This document shows positions 50,993-58,807 of a stretch of 64,000 nucleotides of DNA, in pieces. This stretch comes from Methanobacteriota archaeon (GTDB lineage: Archaea; Halobacteriota; Methanomicrobia; Methanomicrobiales; Methanospirillaceae), in assembly GCA_029547145.1 (NCBI GenBank), contig JAKPPV010000021.1, forward strand, positions 1 through 64,000. The letters run 5' to 3'. The notes beneath the pieces are model-generated. The model was given only the letters and a program-made list of their open reading frames with translations. It was not told the origin of the DNA and searched no databases. The stretch's first letter is position 1, and the number at the start of each line of letters is the position of its first letter. The translations under genes were made by a program, and so were the position numbers.

Positions 50993-52158
50993 TGAGAGAC
51001 GTTGCCGTAATCGGAATCGGATGCACGACCTTCGGGGAGAAGTGGGGGACCTCGTTCCGCGACCTCTTTCTCGAGGCGGGAGCGCTCGCGCTCGAAGACG
51101 CGAACCTCTCGGGGGAGGGGATCGACGCGCTCTACGTCGGCAACATGTCCGCCGGGCGGTTCGTCGAACAGGAGCACATCGGTGCGCTGATCGCCGACTA
51201 CTCCGGGATGGCCTCGCGCCACATCCCCTCGACGCGTGTCGAGTCCGCCTGCTGCTCGGGCGGGCTCGCCTTCCGCCAGGCGGTGATCGCGGTCGCCTCG
51301 GGCCTCGAGGACGTCGTCGTTGCGGCGGGGGTCGAGAAGATGACCGACGTCGAGACCTCGACCTCGGTCGACGCGCTCGCGGCGGCAGCCGACCGTGAAT
51401 GGGAGGGGTTCGTCGGCGCGACCTTCCCCGGGCTCTACGCGATGATCGCGAACGACTACATGCACCGCTATCCCCTCACCCGCGAGCAGCTCGCGCAGGT
51501 CGCGGTCAAGAACCACTACAACGGCGCCCGCAATCCTATCGCGCAGTTCCGGAGCGAGATCACGATCGACACGGTGCTCCGCTCGTCGCTCGTCGCCGAC
51601 CCCCTCCGGCTCTTCGACTGCTCCCCGATCACGGACGGGGCGGCGGCGGTGATCCTCGCCCCCCTGGAACGGGCGCGGGAGTTCACCGACGCCCCGGTCC
51701 GGGTGCTCGCGACCGCCCAGGCCTCCGATACGATCGCCCTCCATGATCGGCGCGACATCTCGACCCTGGACGCGACCGTGGTCGCGGGACGGCGGGCGCT
51801 CGAGATGGCCCGTCTCACCCCGTCCGAGATCGACCTGGTCGAGGTGCACGACTGCTTCACGATCGCCGAGATCTGCGCGATCGAGGACCTCGGTTTCTGC
51901 CGGAAGGGTGAGGGGGGCCGGCTGACGGAGGAGGGGGAGACCGCCCTCGGCGGGCGGATACCGGTCAACACCTCGGGCGGCCTGAAGGCCTGCGGTCACC
52001 CCGTCGGGGCGACCGGCATCAAGCAGGTCTGCGAGGTCGTCCAGCAGCTCCGTGGCGACGCGGGCCGGCGGCAGGTCGAGGGTGCCGAGATCGGGATGAC
52101 CCACAACGTCGGCGGCACCGGCGCCTCCGTCGCCGTCCATATCCTCGGGAGGGCCTGA
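50992..52158 (+). CDS. Acetyl-CoA C-acetyltransferase (archaeal thiolase)
   Basis: 388 residues. Active-site Cys is in [12 protein letters not shown] (about 86-97); the HDCFTIAEI and CGHPVGATG motifs supply the His and second Cys. It supplies acetoacetyl-CoA directly to HMG-CoA synthase; in Methanothermococcus the two form a channelled complex bridged by a DUF35 protein. Its ATG overlaps the HMGCS stop, TGATG. Confidence 0.95.
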   Translation: MRDVAVIGIGCTTFGEKWGTSFRDLFLEAGALALEDANLSGEGIDALYVGNMSAGRFVEQEHIGALIADYSGMASRHIPSTRVESACCSGGLAFRQAVIAVASGLEDVVVAAGVEKMTDVETSTSVDALAAAADREWEGFVGATFPGLYAMIANDYMHRYPLTREQLAQVAVKNHYNGARNPIAQFRSEITIDTVLRSSLVADPLRLFDCSPITDGAAAVILAPLERAREFTDAPVRVLATAQASDTIALHDRRDISTLDATVVAGRRALEMARLTPSEIDLVEVHDCFTIAEICAIEDLGFCRKGEGGRLTEEGETALGGRIPVNTSGGLKACGHPVGATGIKQVCEVVQQLRGDAGRRQVEGAEIGMTHNVGGTGASVAVHILGRA

Positions 52159-52160
52159 CC

Positions 52161-52571
52161 ATGTCGGTACCCCGTTTCTGGCGCAAGATCCGGCAGAGGT
52201 ACAACCTGGAGGGCACCCGGTGCACCTCGTGCGGACGCACCTTCTACCCACCCCGTTCGTTCTGCCCGGACTGCCGGCGGGCCGGCGAGACCGTGCCCTT
52301 CCGGTTCCGGGGCAGGGGAGAGATCGTCACCTTCACGGTGATCCGGACGGCATCGGACGCCTTCGCGCAGCAGACGCCGTTCGTCCTGGCGATCATCCAG
52401 CTCGAAGAGGGGCCCCGGGTGACCGGCCAGGTGGTCCTCGAGGACGTCTCCGAGGCCCGTATCGGGATGCGCGTCCGGCCGGTCTTCCGGCGGATCGGTA
52501 CCGAGGGCGAATCGGGCGTGATCTATTACGGGACGAAGTACGTGCCGGACGTCCCCTACCCCGACGCCTGA
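52161..52571 (+). CDS. DUF35 OB-fold/Zn-ribbon protein of the thiolase/HMGCS complex
   Basis: 136 residues: a rubredoxin-like zinc ribbon (CTSC...CPDC, about 21-39) followed by an OB-fold (GEIVTFTVIRTA...). It is the bridging subunit that holds thiolase and HMGCS together and shares the pantetheine channel. Two bp after the thiolase stop. Confidence 0.93.
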   Translation: MSVPRFWRKIRQRYNLEGTRCTSCGRTFYPPRSFCPDCRRAGETVPFRFRGRGEIVTFTVIRTASDAFAQQTPFVLAIIQLEEGPRVTGQVVLEDVSEARIGMRVRPVFRRIGTEGESGVIYYGTKYVPDVPYPDA

Positions 52572-52620
52572 CGAAAAGAGACCGTGCTGCAGGGCCCTGC
52601 GGGGCCCGTCCTTCCCCTTC

Positions 52621-52947
52621 CTACGCGTCCGAGCCCGGGATCCCCGCGTCGATCTCCGAGACGTCGGAGATGAGGGAATGGGGTTCGGTGCGAATGGACG
52701 AGTTCGCCTCGATGAAGGCGTGGAGGTCCTCGGGCTTGATCCGCCAGTACTTCCCGATCTTCACCGCCTTCAGTCTCTTCTCCTTGATGTGATTCCGGAC
52801 CAGTTTCTCCCGGATCTGCAGGGTCGCCGCCACCTGCGCGACGGTGAGCAGCGGTTCGGTGATGATCTCTCCCCATATGCGTCCGTCCGGCGAGAGTGAG
52901 ACGAACTCCCGGACCCGCCGGTCCAATCCCCGTTCACGTTCCTTCAT
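52621..52947 (-). CDS. Excisionase/MerR-type small HTH protein
   Basis: 108 residues. The DNA-binding region LLTVAQVAATLQIREKLVRNHIKEKRLKAVKIGKYWRIKPEDLHAF (about 33-78) is the HTH_17 (excisionase/DNA-binding) type used by small regulators. ATG 52947 has a GGTGA site; ATG 52986 with a GAGGGGTG site would add 13 residues. It is convergent with the DUF35 gene. No phage or plasmid genes lie nearby, so it is more likely a chromosomal regulator than an excisionase. Confidence 0.8.
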   Translation of the reverse strand: MKERERGLDRRVREFVSLSPDGRIWGEIITEPLLTVAQVAATLQIREKLVRNHIKEKRLKAVKIGKYWRIKPEDLHAFIEANSSIRTEPHSLISDVSEIDAGIPGSDA

Positions 52948-53217
52948 GGATGTCACCGGCGTGCACCAGGACGCAATCTCACCCATGACACCCCTCGGAC
53001 GACCTGTGGTGCCGGTCCTGGCCCCATCACACCGTTTCGATGAAATCTTGATCGAATTACTATTTAGGGGTATGGAATGCCAGGGTTCGGTCCGCCCCCC
53101 GGTGCCGGGGGGAAGACGGGGTGGGCGATCGGGATTGCCCGGTGGATCCCGGTCAGGTCTGCCCGTTCTCCCACGGGGCGGGATGACGGACGGTCAGAAA
53201 GAAGGAGGGAAGGGCTC

Positions 53218-53994
53218 TCAGAGGGCCCGGACCAGGCTCTGCCGCGAGACCGCACCGAGGACCCTCCCGTTCTCCACCACCGGGACCGCACTGATGCCGC
53301 GCGTGAGCATGGTCTCGACAAGGTCGGCGGCGAGCGTCTCGGGCGGGACCGAGATCAGCGGCGTCGACATGATGTCACTCACGATCAGGTTCCGGACGCG
53401 GTGATCCTGGAACCGGTCCGCCACGTCCTCGCGGAACTCCGCCATCGCGCGGGCGACGTCGGTCTCCGTCACCATGCCGAGGAACTCGGCACCGTTCGCG
53501 ACCACGTAGCGGTTCGCGCCGTCGTCGAGCATCCGCCGGCGGAGGTGGACGACGCGCTCATCGGGCGAGACGATCGCGACCTTCTCCATCACCTGGTCGA
53601 CCGACCCCTGGGGCCGGAGCACCCGCAATAGGTCGCCCCGGGAGACCTGGCCGATCGGGCGGTGGTCCCCGTCCAGCACGACCACGAGCTTGTAGACCTG
53701 CAGGAGCGGGACGACGATGTCGATCCCCTCGTCCGCGTACGCGGAGGTGAACTCCTCCTCGACCACGTTCGCGACGTGGATCTGGTTCGGCGAGACGTTC
53801 GCGTTCCGCTTGGAGCCCATCACCTCGGCGATGGAGCGGCGCGAGACGGTCCCGATCACGGTGCCATTATTCGTGACGATCAGGGGGTCGATCCCCTGGT
53901 CGAGCATCCGATCGAGGGCCTCGGTGATCACCGCCGACTTCGCGATCGTTACAGGCCTGGACATGATGTCCTTAATAAATAAGGTCTGGGTCAT
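53218..53994 (-). CDS. Four-CBS-domain protein
   Basis: 258 residues made of four CBS motifs (about 5-58, 70-130, 132-185, 200-256), i.e. two Bateman modules; the second motif is the most diverged. No other domain. CBS modules bind adenosyl ligands such as AMP, ATP or SAM. Its ATG overlaps the stop of the upstream gene by 4 bp. Last gene of the five-gene CBS operon. Confidence 0.92.
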   Translation of the reverse strand: MTQTLFIKDIMSRPVTIAKSAVITEALDRMLDQGIDPLIVTNNGTVIGTVSRRSIAEVMGSKRNANVSPNQIHVANVVEEEFTSAYADEGIDIVVPLLQVYKLVVVLDGDHRPIGQVSRGDLLRVLRPQGSVDQVMEKVAIVSPDERVVHLRRRMLDDGANRYVVANGAEFLGMVTETDVARAMAEFREDVADRFQDHRVRNLIVSDIMSTPLISVPPETLAADLVETMLTRGISAVPVVENGRVLGAVSRQSLVRAL

Positions 53995-54830
53995 GTGGCT
54001 ACCCCCTTAATTACATCATCTCGTGTGATAATGCCTTTGATGTCACCGGCATCGACGACGACGAGGCTGTTTATCCGCAATTCGCGCATCCGGCGGACCG
54101 CATCGGCGATCGGGGCGTCGGGAGCGACGCACTCGACCGGGCGGGACATCAGGTCCTCGGCGACGGCGAAGACGTCGCGCACGTGACGGCGCGTCTTCGG
54201 GCCCCCGGGGGCCTCCCGCCGGAGCATGGTCACACCGCGTTCGGACTCCCCGGGCAGGAGCCCCACGAACTCGAAGAACGCGAGGTTCGACTCGGTGATG
54301 ATCCCGGCGAGCGTCCCGTCGCTGTTTACCACGACCACGCGGTCGTCCCGTTCGCTCACCAGGTCGATCACGTGGTCGAGCGAGTGGTACCGCGAGACGG
54401 TCACCACGTCCCCCATCAGGTCCCGGACCGTTCCCTCCAGCCGTTCGACCGAGACGGAGCGGAGCAGGTCTGTCTTGGTCACGATCCCGGCGAGGGTGCC
54501 CTCGTCGACGACGGGAAGGCCGCTCACCCCGTACTCGACCATCACCCCGGCGACCGTCCCGATCGTGGAGTCCGGGGAGACGCAGACCGGGTCGGGGGTC
54601 ATCAGCAGGCTGACCGGGACGCGGTCGATCGGCCGGCGGCGCCAGGTGGGCTCGGTCTGCCGGAGACGGTATCCCAGGTCCTTCTTCGTGATGATCCCGG
54701 CCAGGCGGTCGCCATCCACGACGGGGAGCCTGGAGCACCGGTGGCGGAGCATCTGGTTGCGGGCGTATGCGGCGGAGTCGTCCGGACCGATCACCTGCAC
54801 CGGGGAGGACATCACGTCCTTCGCGTACAT
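53991..54830 (-). CDS. Four-CBS-domain protein
   Basis: 279 residues. CBS motifs at about 1-55, 72-127, 130-185 and 215-278, with the typical DVMS/LMT starts and GIITKKDL, GIVTKTDLL, GIITESN, GIITRDDV ends. An insertion with Arg/Gly/Pro (about 186-212) separates the third and fourth motifs. Starts at ATG 54830, sharing one base with the preceding stop (TGATG). Confidence 0.93.
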   Translation of the reverse strand: MYAKDVMSSPVQVIGPDDSAAYARNQMLRHRCSRLPVVDGDRLAGIITKKDLGYRLRQTEPTWRRRPIDRVPVSLLMTPDPVCVSPDSTIGTVAGVMVEYGVSGLPVVDEGTLAGIVTKTDLLRSVSVERLEGTVRDLMGDVVTVSRYHSLDHVIDLVSERDDRVVVVNSDGTLAGIITESNLAFFEFVGLLPGESERGVTMLRREAPGGPKTRRHVRDVFAVAEDLMSRPVECVAPDAPIADAVRRMRELRINSLVVVDAGDIKGIITRDDVIKGVAT

Positions 54831-55777
54831 CAGCCCTTCCCCTCCGCGTACGCCCGCACCAGGTCGAACTCGGTCACGAGCCCGATCAGGCGCGAGTCCT
54901 CGATCACGGGGAGGGCCCCGATCCGCCGCTCGTGCATCAGCCGGGCGGCGTCGTCGATCGGGGTCTCGGGCGTGGTCGTGATCAGCTCCCCCCTCATCAG
55001 GGTCCTGACCGGGAGGGCCATCAGCTCGCCCATCTCTCCGATCACGAGCCCCTCGAAGACCTCTCCCGACCCCAGGTACCGCACGATGTCGGTCGAGGTG
55101 ATGATCCCGAACAGCACGTCGTCCGAGACCACCGGCAGGCGCCGGAACCGGCAGCGGCCCATCTCGCGGGTGGCCGCCCCCACCGTCGCGTCGGGAGCGG
55201 TCACGCGGAGCTGTGTGGACATCACCTCTTCGACCGTGAGCGGGCTCGGTTGCGTCTCGAGGAGCCGGAGCACGTCGCGCTCGGTGACGATACCGACGAG
55301 GGTCTCTTCCTCGTCGATCACCGGGATCCCCCCCACCTTCTTTCCCAGGATGATCTCCACCGCCTCCGCGATCGTCCCGGTCGACCGGATCGAGAGGTAA
55401 TGACCGGACATGATCTCGCGGACCGGTTCGTTGATCGCCGCGAGCAGGTTCCCGCCGTGCTTGACGGTGACCAGGTTCTGCTTGTCGCCCCCGCCGAGCA
55501 GGTTGATGATATCGGAGGCGGTGATGATCCCGCGCATCCGCTGCGTCCCGGGGTCCGTCACCGGGAGGCGGCGGAACCCGCACGTGGTCATCGTCTGGGC
55601 CGCCCCGATGATCGACATCGTCGGCGGTACCGCGACGACACGGGTCGTCGCAACCCCCATGATCTCGCCCGCGTGGGGCGCCACCCGCGACTGGAACTCG
55701 ACCGGACCGCGGTCGAGCTTGCCCGGCATCTTCAGGAGCCGGTCGGATGCCCTGTGGTTGAATCCGTTCCCCTGCAT
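54830..55777 (-). CDS. Four-CBS-domain protein with N-terminal extension
   Basis: 315 residues. About 35 basic residues (MQGNGFNHRASDRLLKMPGK...) precede four CBS motifs (about 36-97, 118-174, 180-235, 250-310), the most canonical of the set. 8 bp downstream of the 55786-56541 gene's stop. Confidence 0.93.
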   Translation of the reverse strand: MQGNGFNHRASDRLLKMPGKLDRGPVEFQSRVAPHAGEIMGVATTRVVAVPPTMSIIGAAQTMTTCGFRRLPVTDPGTQRMRGIITASDIINLLGGGDKQNLVTVKHGGNLLAAINEPVREIMSGHYLSIRSTGTIAEAVEIILGKKVGGIPVIDEEETLVGIVTERDVLRLLETQPSPLTVEEVMSTQLRVTAPDATVGAATREMGRCRFRRLPVVSDDVLFGIITSTDIVRYLGSGEVFEGLVIGEMGELMALPVRTLMRGELITTTPETPIDDAARLMHERRIGALPVIEDSRLIGLVTEFDLVRAYAEGKG

Positions 55778-55785
55778 ACGTCACC

Positions 55786-56541
55786 TCAGTTCTCGGGGAG
55801 TGCGAGCCCCCTCAGCACGTCGTGCCGGTCGAGGATCCCGACGACCTTCGTGCCGGCGACGACCGGTGCCCGGCTGATGTCGTACTGGCAGAGCAGACGC
55901 GCCGCCTCCCGGACGGACATGTCCGGCGTGAGCGTGTGCGCCGGGGTGGTCATCACCGCCTCCACCGCCAGCCCGCCGTCGGTCCCGCGCCGGGACCGGC
56001 CTGAGCCGAGCAGGTCCCGCCTGGAGACCATGCCCACCAGCTGCCGCCGTTTCATGACCGGGAAGGCGGAGAAACCGGTCACGTTCACGAGGGAGAGGAC
56101 GCGCGAGACCGGGTCCTCCGCGTCCACCGAGACGACCCGCGTCGACATCAGGTCGGCCACCGACCCGTGCGGGTCGTGGCGCGAGACCAGGATCGGGAAG
56201 ACCCCGGCAAGGAGCACCCCACCCAGGACCCTGCCGTGGGGGTCCACGACCGCGACCGTGTCGGTCCGGGCCTCGCGGAGGAGGAGCCCGACCCGCTCCA
56301 GGCTCGCGTCGAGCGGTACCGACGGTGCCTCCCGTACGAAACCATCGATCGTCACGTCCGACCGGGTCGCGGCGACCCGGAGGACGTCCGAGATGTCCAA
56401 AAGCCCGACGAGCGCCCCGCGGTCGTCCACTACCAGGACCTCGCGATACTGATCCTCGCGGAGGACTGACCGGGCCCGGGTGACCCGTTCATCGGTGTGG
56501 AGGAGCGGGACCTCGCAGAGGAGGTCTGCCGCCGATTTCAT
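55786..56541 (-). CDS. Four-CBS-domain protein
   Basis: 251 residues with four CBS motifs (about 4-58, 66-118, 127-180, 195-248). The first two are diverged in their beta strands. ATG 56541 shares one base with the stop of the Zn-ribbon CBS gene (TGATG), so translation is coupled. Confidence 0.9.
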   Translation of the reverse strand: MKSAADLLCEVPLLHTDERVTRARSVLREDQYREVLVVDDRGALVGLLDISDVLRVAATRSDVTIDGFVREAPSVPLDASLERVGLLLREARTDTVAVVDPHGRVLGGVLLAGVFPILVSRHDPHGSVADLMSTRVVSVDAEDPVSRVLSLVNVTGFSAFPVMKRRQLVGMVSRRDLLGSGRSRRGTDGGLAVEAVMTTPAHTLTPDMSVREAARLLCQYDISRAPVVAGTKVVGILDRHDVLRGLALPEN

Positions 56542-57101
56542 CAGAGATTCTCCTCGACGCGGCAGTGACTGCAGAGGAGCTGGCCATCCGAACGGACGAG
56601 GTCCGATGCCATGATTCCGCACCGTTCGCAGACGCCCCCCTCGTACCCGTCCACCCGGTTGATCAGGATCAGATCGGTCATGATCTCGTTGATCTCGTTG
56701 GCGACGGAGAGGATGTCACGCACGGTCACGATCCCGATCACGCGGTAGTTCTCGTCCACCACCGGGAGCCTCCGGACCTTGTGCCGGACCATCATCTGCG
56801 CCGCCTCGGAGACGCTCCGGTCGGCGCCGATCGTGATCAGGGGGGTGGACATGATCTCGCTGACCTGGACCTCGCTCGGCCGGAGGTCGAGCGCAACCAC
56901 CTTGCAGTTGATGTCCTGCTCGGTTGCGATTCCGATCGGAAGGCCGTTCTCGAGGATGATGCAACTTCCCACATCGTCCCGGCACATGGCGCGGGCCGCC
57001 TCTGCGACCGTCGCATTGTAATCGAGCGTGGTCGGGTTGCTGCTCATCATCTCCTTGAGCGGTACCCTCGTCTCCAGGTGCATGGTGTCGGACGAATTCA
57101 T
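56541..57101 (-). CDS. CBS-pair protein with C-terminal zinc ribbon
   Basis: 186 residues: two CBS motifs (about 14-72 and 78-135), a linker, then a zinc ribbon CERCGIMASDLVRSDGQLLCSHC (about 158-180). CBS-plus-ribbon proteins are thought to be DNA-binding or protein-binding regulators in archaea. First gene of the CBS operon; the promoter and palindrome lie just upstream at 57102-57160. It may regulate the operon itself. Confidence 0.92.
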   Translation of the reverse strand: MNSSDTMHLETRVPLKEMMSSNPTTLDYNATVAEAARAMCRDDVGSCIILENGLPIGIATEQDINCKVVALDLRPSEVQVSEIMSTPLITIGADRSVSEAAQMMVRHKVRRLPVVDENYRVIGIVTVRDILSVANEINEIMTDLILINRVDGYEGGVCERCGIMASDLVRSDGQLLCSHCRVEENL

Positions 57102-57119
57102 TCAGGTATCCCCCCTGAG

Positions 57120-57147
57120 ATGAACCATAATCTACATTATAGTTCAT
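57120..57147. promoter_or_regulatory. 28-bp imperfect palindrome upstream of the CBS operon
   Basis: Arms of 12 bp with one mismatch: ATGAACCATAAT, spacer ctac, ATTATAGTTCAT. It lies 18 bp before the first CBS gene's start codon and overlaps the AT-rich TATA region of its promoter, where a bound dimer would block or guide transcription. Confidence 0.6.
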
Positions 57148-57337
57148 TAAGGTTTTCCGGATCGGACAATCACGGGGTATTTTGTAATTTCGGGCCAATA
57201 CTCGGCCCGATGAGAGGAGATAGGCATGTCTTGGATAAAAGGATTCCCTCGGGTGCCCGGTCCCCGCGGGGGGGCGGTCCAAAGGGCTCATTACGCATGA
57301 GCCATAACACTTCTAGCATCATCGGCCGGGGTGCTGC

Positions 57338-57979
57338 ATGGATATTCTGACGAAGGCAAGGAAACGGCTCTCACGGTTTTTACGGGTATTCTTCAAGAAA
57401 AAACGGTCGCGAATCGGGATCTACGGCCCGCCGAACGCGGGAAAGACCACGCTGGCGAACCGGATCGTGCGGGACTGGACCGGCGACGCGCTCGGTCCCG
57501 TCTCGGAGATCCCCCACGAGACCCGGCGCGCCCGGCGCAGGGAGGGTGTCACCATCTCGAACGGTAACGGGGACTCGATCGTGATCGACATCGTCGACAC
57601 CCCGGGGGTGACGACCAAGATCGACTACCACGAGTTCACCGAGTACGGGATCGAGAAGGAGGAGGCGGTAAAAAGGGCCCGCGAGGCGACTGAGGGGGTG
57701 GCAGAGGCGATGCACTGGCTCCGCGAGGACATCGACGGGGTCATCTACATGCTCGACGCGACCCTCGACCCGTTCCAGCAGGTCAACATCATGATGGTCG
57801 GGATCATCGAGTCGCGCGACCTCCCGGTGATCATCGTCGCCAACAAGATCGACCTGCCGGACGCGTCGCCCGGGCGGATCAAGTCCGCCTTCCCCCAGCA
57901 CCCGGTCATCCCCATCTCGGGGCTCGAGGGGACGAACGTGGACGACCTCTACGAGAAGATGATCGAGTTCTTCGGGTGA
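57338..57979 (+). CDS. Era-like GTP-binding protein
   Basis: 213 residues. A basic N-terminal helix (ARKRLSRFLRVFFKKKRSR) precedes the G domain: P-loop GPPNAGKTT (29-37), G3 DTPG, NKIDL as G4. Length and order fit the euryarchaeal Era-like protein that is always found before a DUF2073 and a Zn-ribbon gene. The cellular role is unknown. Confidence 0.88.
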   Translation: MDILTKARKRLSRFLRVFFKKKRSRIGIYGPPNAGKTTLANRIVRDWTGDALGPVSEIPHETRRARRREGVTISNGNGDSIVIDIVDTPGVTTKIDYHEFTEYGIEKEEAVKRAREATEGVAEAMHWLREDIDGVIYMLDATLDPFQQVNIMMVGIIESRDLPVIIVANKIDLPDASPGRIKSAFPQHPVIPISGLEGTNVDDLYEKMIEFFG

Positions 57980-57986
57980 TCGCGGT

Positions 57987-58355
57987 ATGATTCAGGGCGT
58001 ACAACTGGACCTGATCTCGGAGGAGCGCCTCGCGCGGCTCACGTCCATGGAGAAGATCCGGCTGATTCTGGACGAGGTCATGGCCGGGAACATCGTCGTG
58101 CTCGAGAAGGGGCTCACCCCCGAGGAGTCGAGCCGGCTGATCGAGATGACCATGATGGAGATCTCGCCCGATGGGTTCGCCGGGATCGAGATGGAGACCT
58201 ACCCCGCGCGGGCACAGGGGGGCGGTCTCCTCGCACGCCTCTTCGGTGGCGGGCGCGAGTCCCCGTCCCGCCTCACCGTGATCGGGCCGGCAAACCAGCT
58301 GAAGATGCTCCGGAAGGAGCGGGACCTGATCAGCGCCTGGGTCTCGTCACGGTAG
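57987..58355 (+). CDS. DUF2073 protein
   Basis: 122 residues, mostly helical then a short Gly-rich stretch (AQGGGLLARLFGGGRES) and a C-terminal strand-helix. It begins 7 bp after the Era-like GTPase. The DUF2073 family occurs only beside this GTPase in archaea, suggesting a partner or effector. Confidence 0.88.
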   Translation: MIQGVQLDLISEERLARLTSMEKIRLILDEVMAGNIVVLEKGLTPEESSRLIEMTMMEISPDGFAGIEMETYPARAQGGGLLARLFGGGRESPSRLTVIGPANQLKMLRKERDLISAWVSSR

Positions 58356-58358
58356 TCC

Positions 58359-58769
58359 ATGCCCCACAAGTGCACGACCTGCGGACGGGAGTTCGAGGAC
58401 GGGTCGCAGGACGTCCTCCGAGGTTGCCCGAGCTGCGGCGGGAAACGCTTCCTCTACGTCCGTGCCGAGGAGCGGCACCGGGATGTCCTCGAGGAGACCC
58501 CCCTCGAGACCCTCGTCGAGGAGGCGCCGGACGAGGACGTGCACGAGATCCCGGTCGAGGTCGACGAGGTCCCCGAGCATCCCCTCCACGAGTCGATCGA
58601 GACGATCCGCATCCGGGGCCCGGGGTCGTACGAGATCAACATCGAACGACTGGCACAGTCGGACGAGATGGTGATCGGTCTCGGAAAGGCGGGCCAGTAC
58701 GGGGTCGACATCCTCTCCATGGGCAAGAAGAGGGGCAGGCGACGCCGTCGGACCCGGCGGGACCTCTGA
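58359..58769 (+). CDS. Zn-ribbon protein of the Era-like/DUF2073 trio
   Basis: 136 residues. Zinc ribbon CTTCGREF...CPSCGGKRF (about 5-29), an acidic linker (VEEAPDEDVHEIPVEVDEV), then a C-terminal domain (IRIRGPGSYEINIERLAQSDEMVIGLGKAGQYGVDI) and a highly basic tail (KKRGRRRRRTRR). The basic tail suggests nucleic-acid binding. 3 bp after DUF2073. Confidence 0.88.
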   Translation: MPHKCTTCGREFEDGSQDVLRGCPSCGGKRFLYVRAEERHRDVLEETPLETLVEEAPDEDVHEIPVEVDEVPEHPLHESIETIRIRGPGSYEINIERLAQSDEMVIGLGKAGQYGVDILSMGKKRGRRRRRTRRDL

Positions 58770-58807
58770 GGGGACAGAAGAGGTGGAGTGGGGGGCCCCA
58801 CGGTTTT

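Noticed and set aside
52589-52600. gcagggccctgc palindrome between convergent genes as an operator
   Set aside because: Short GC palindromes are expected by chance at this base composition; at most part of a terminator.
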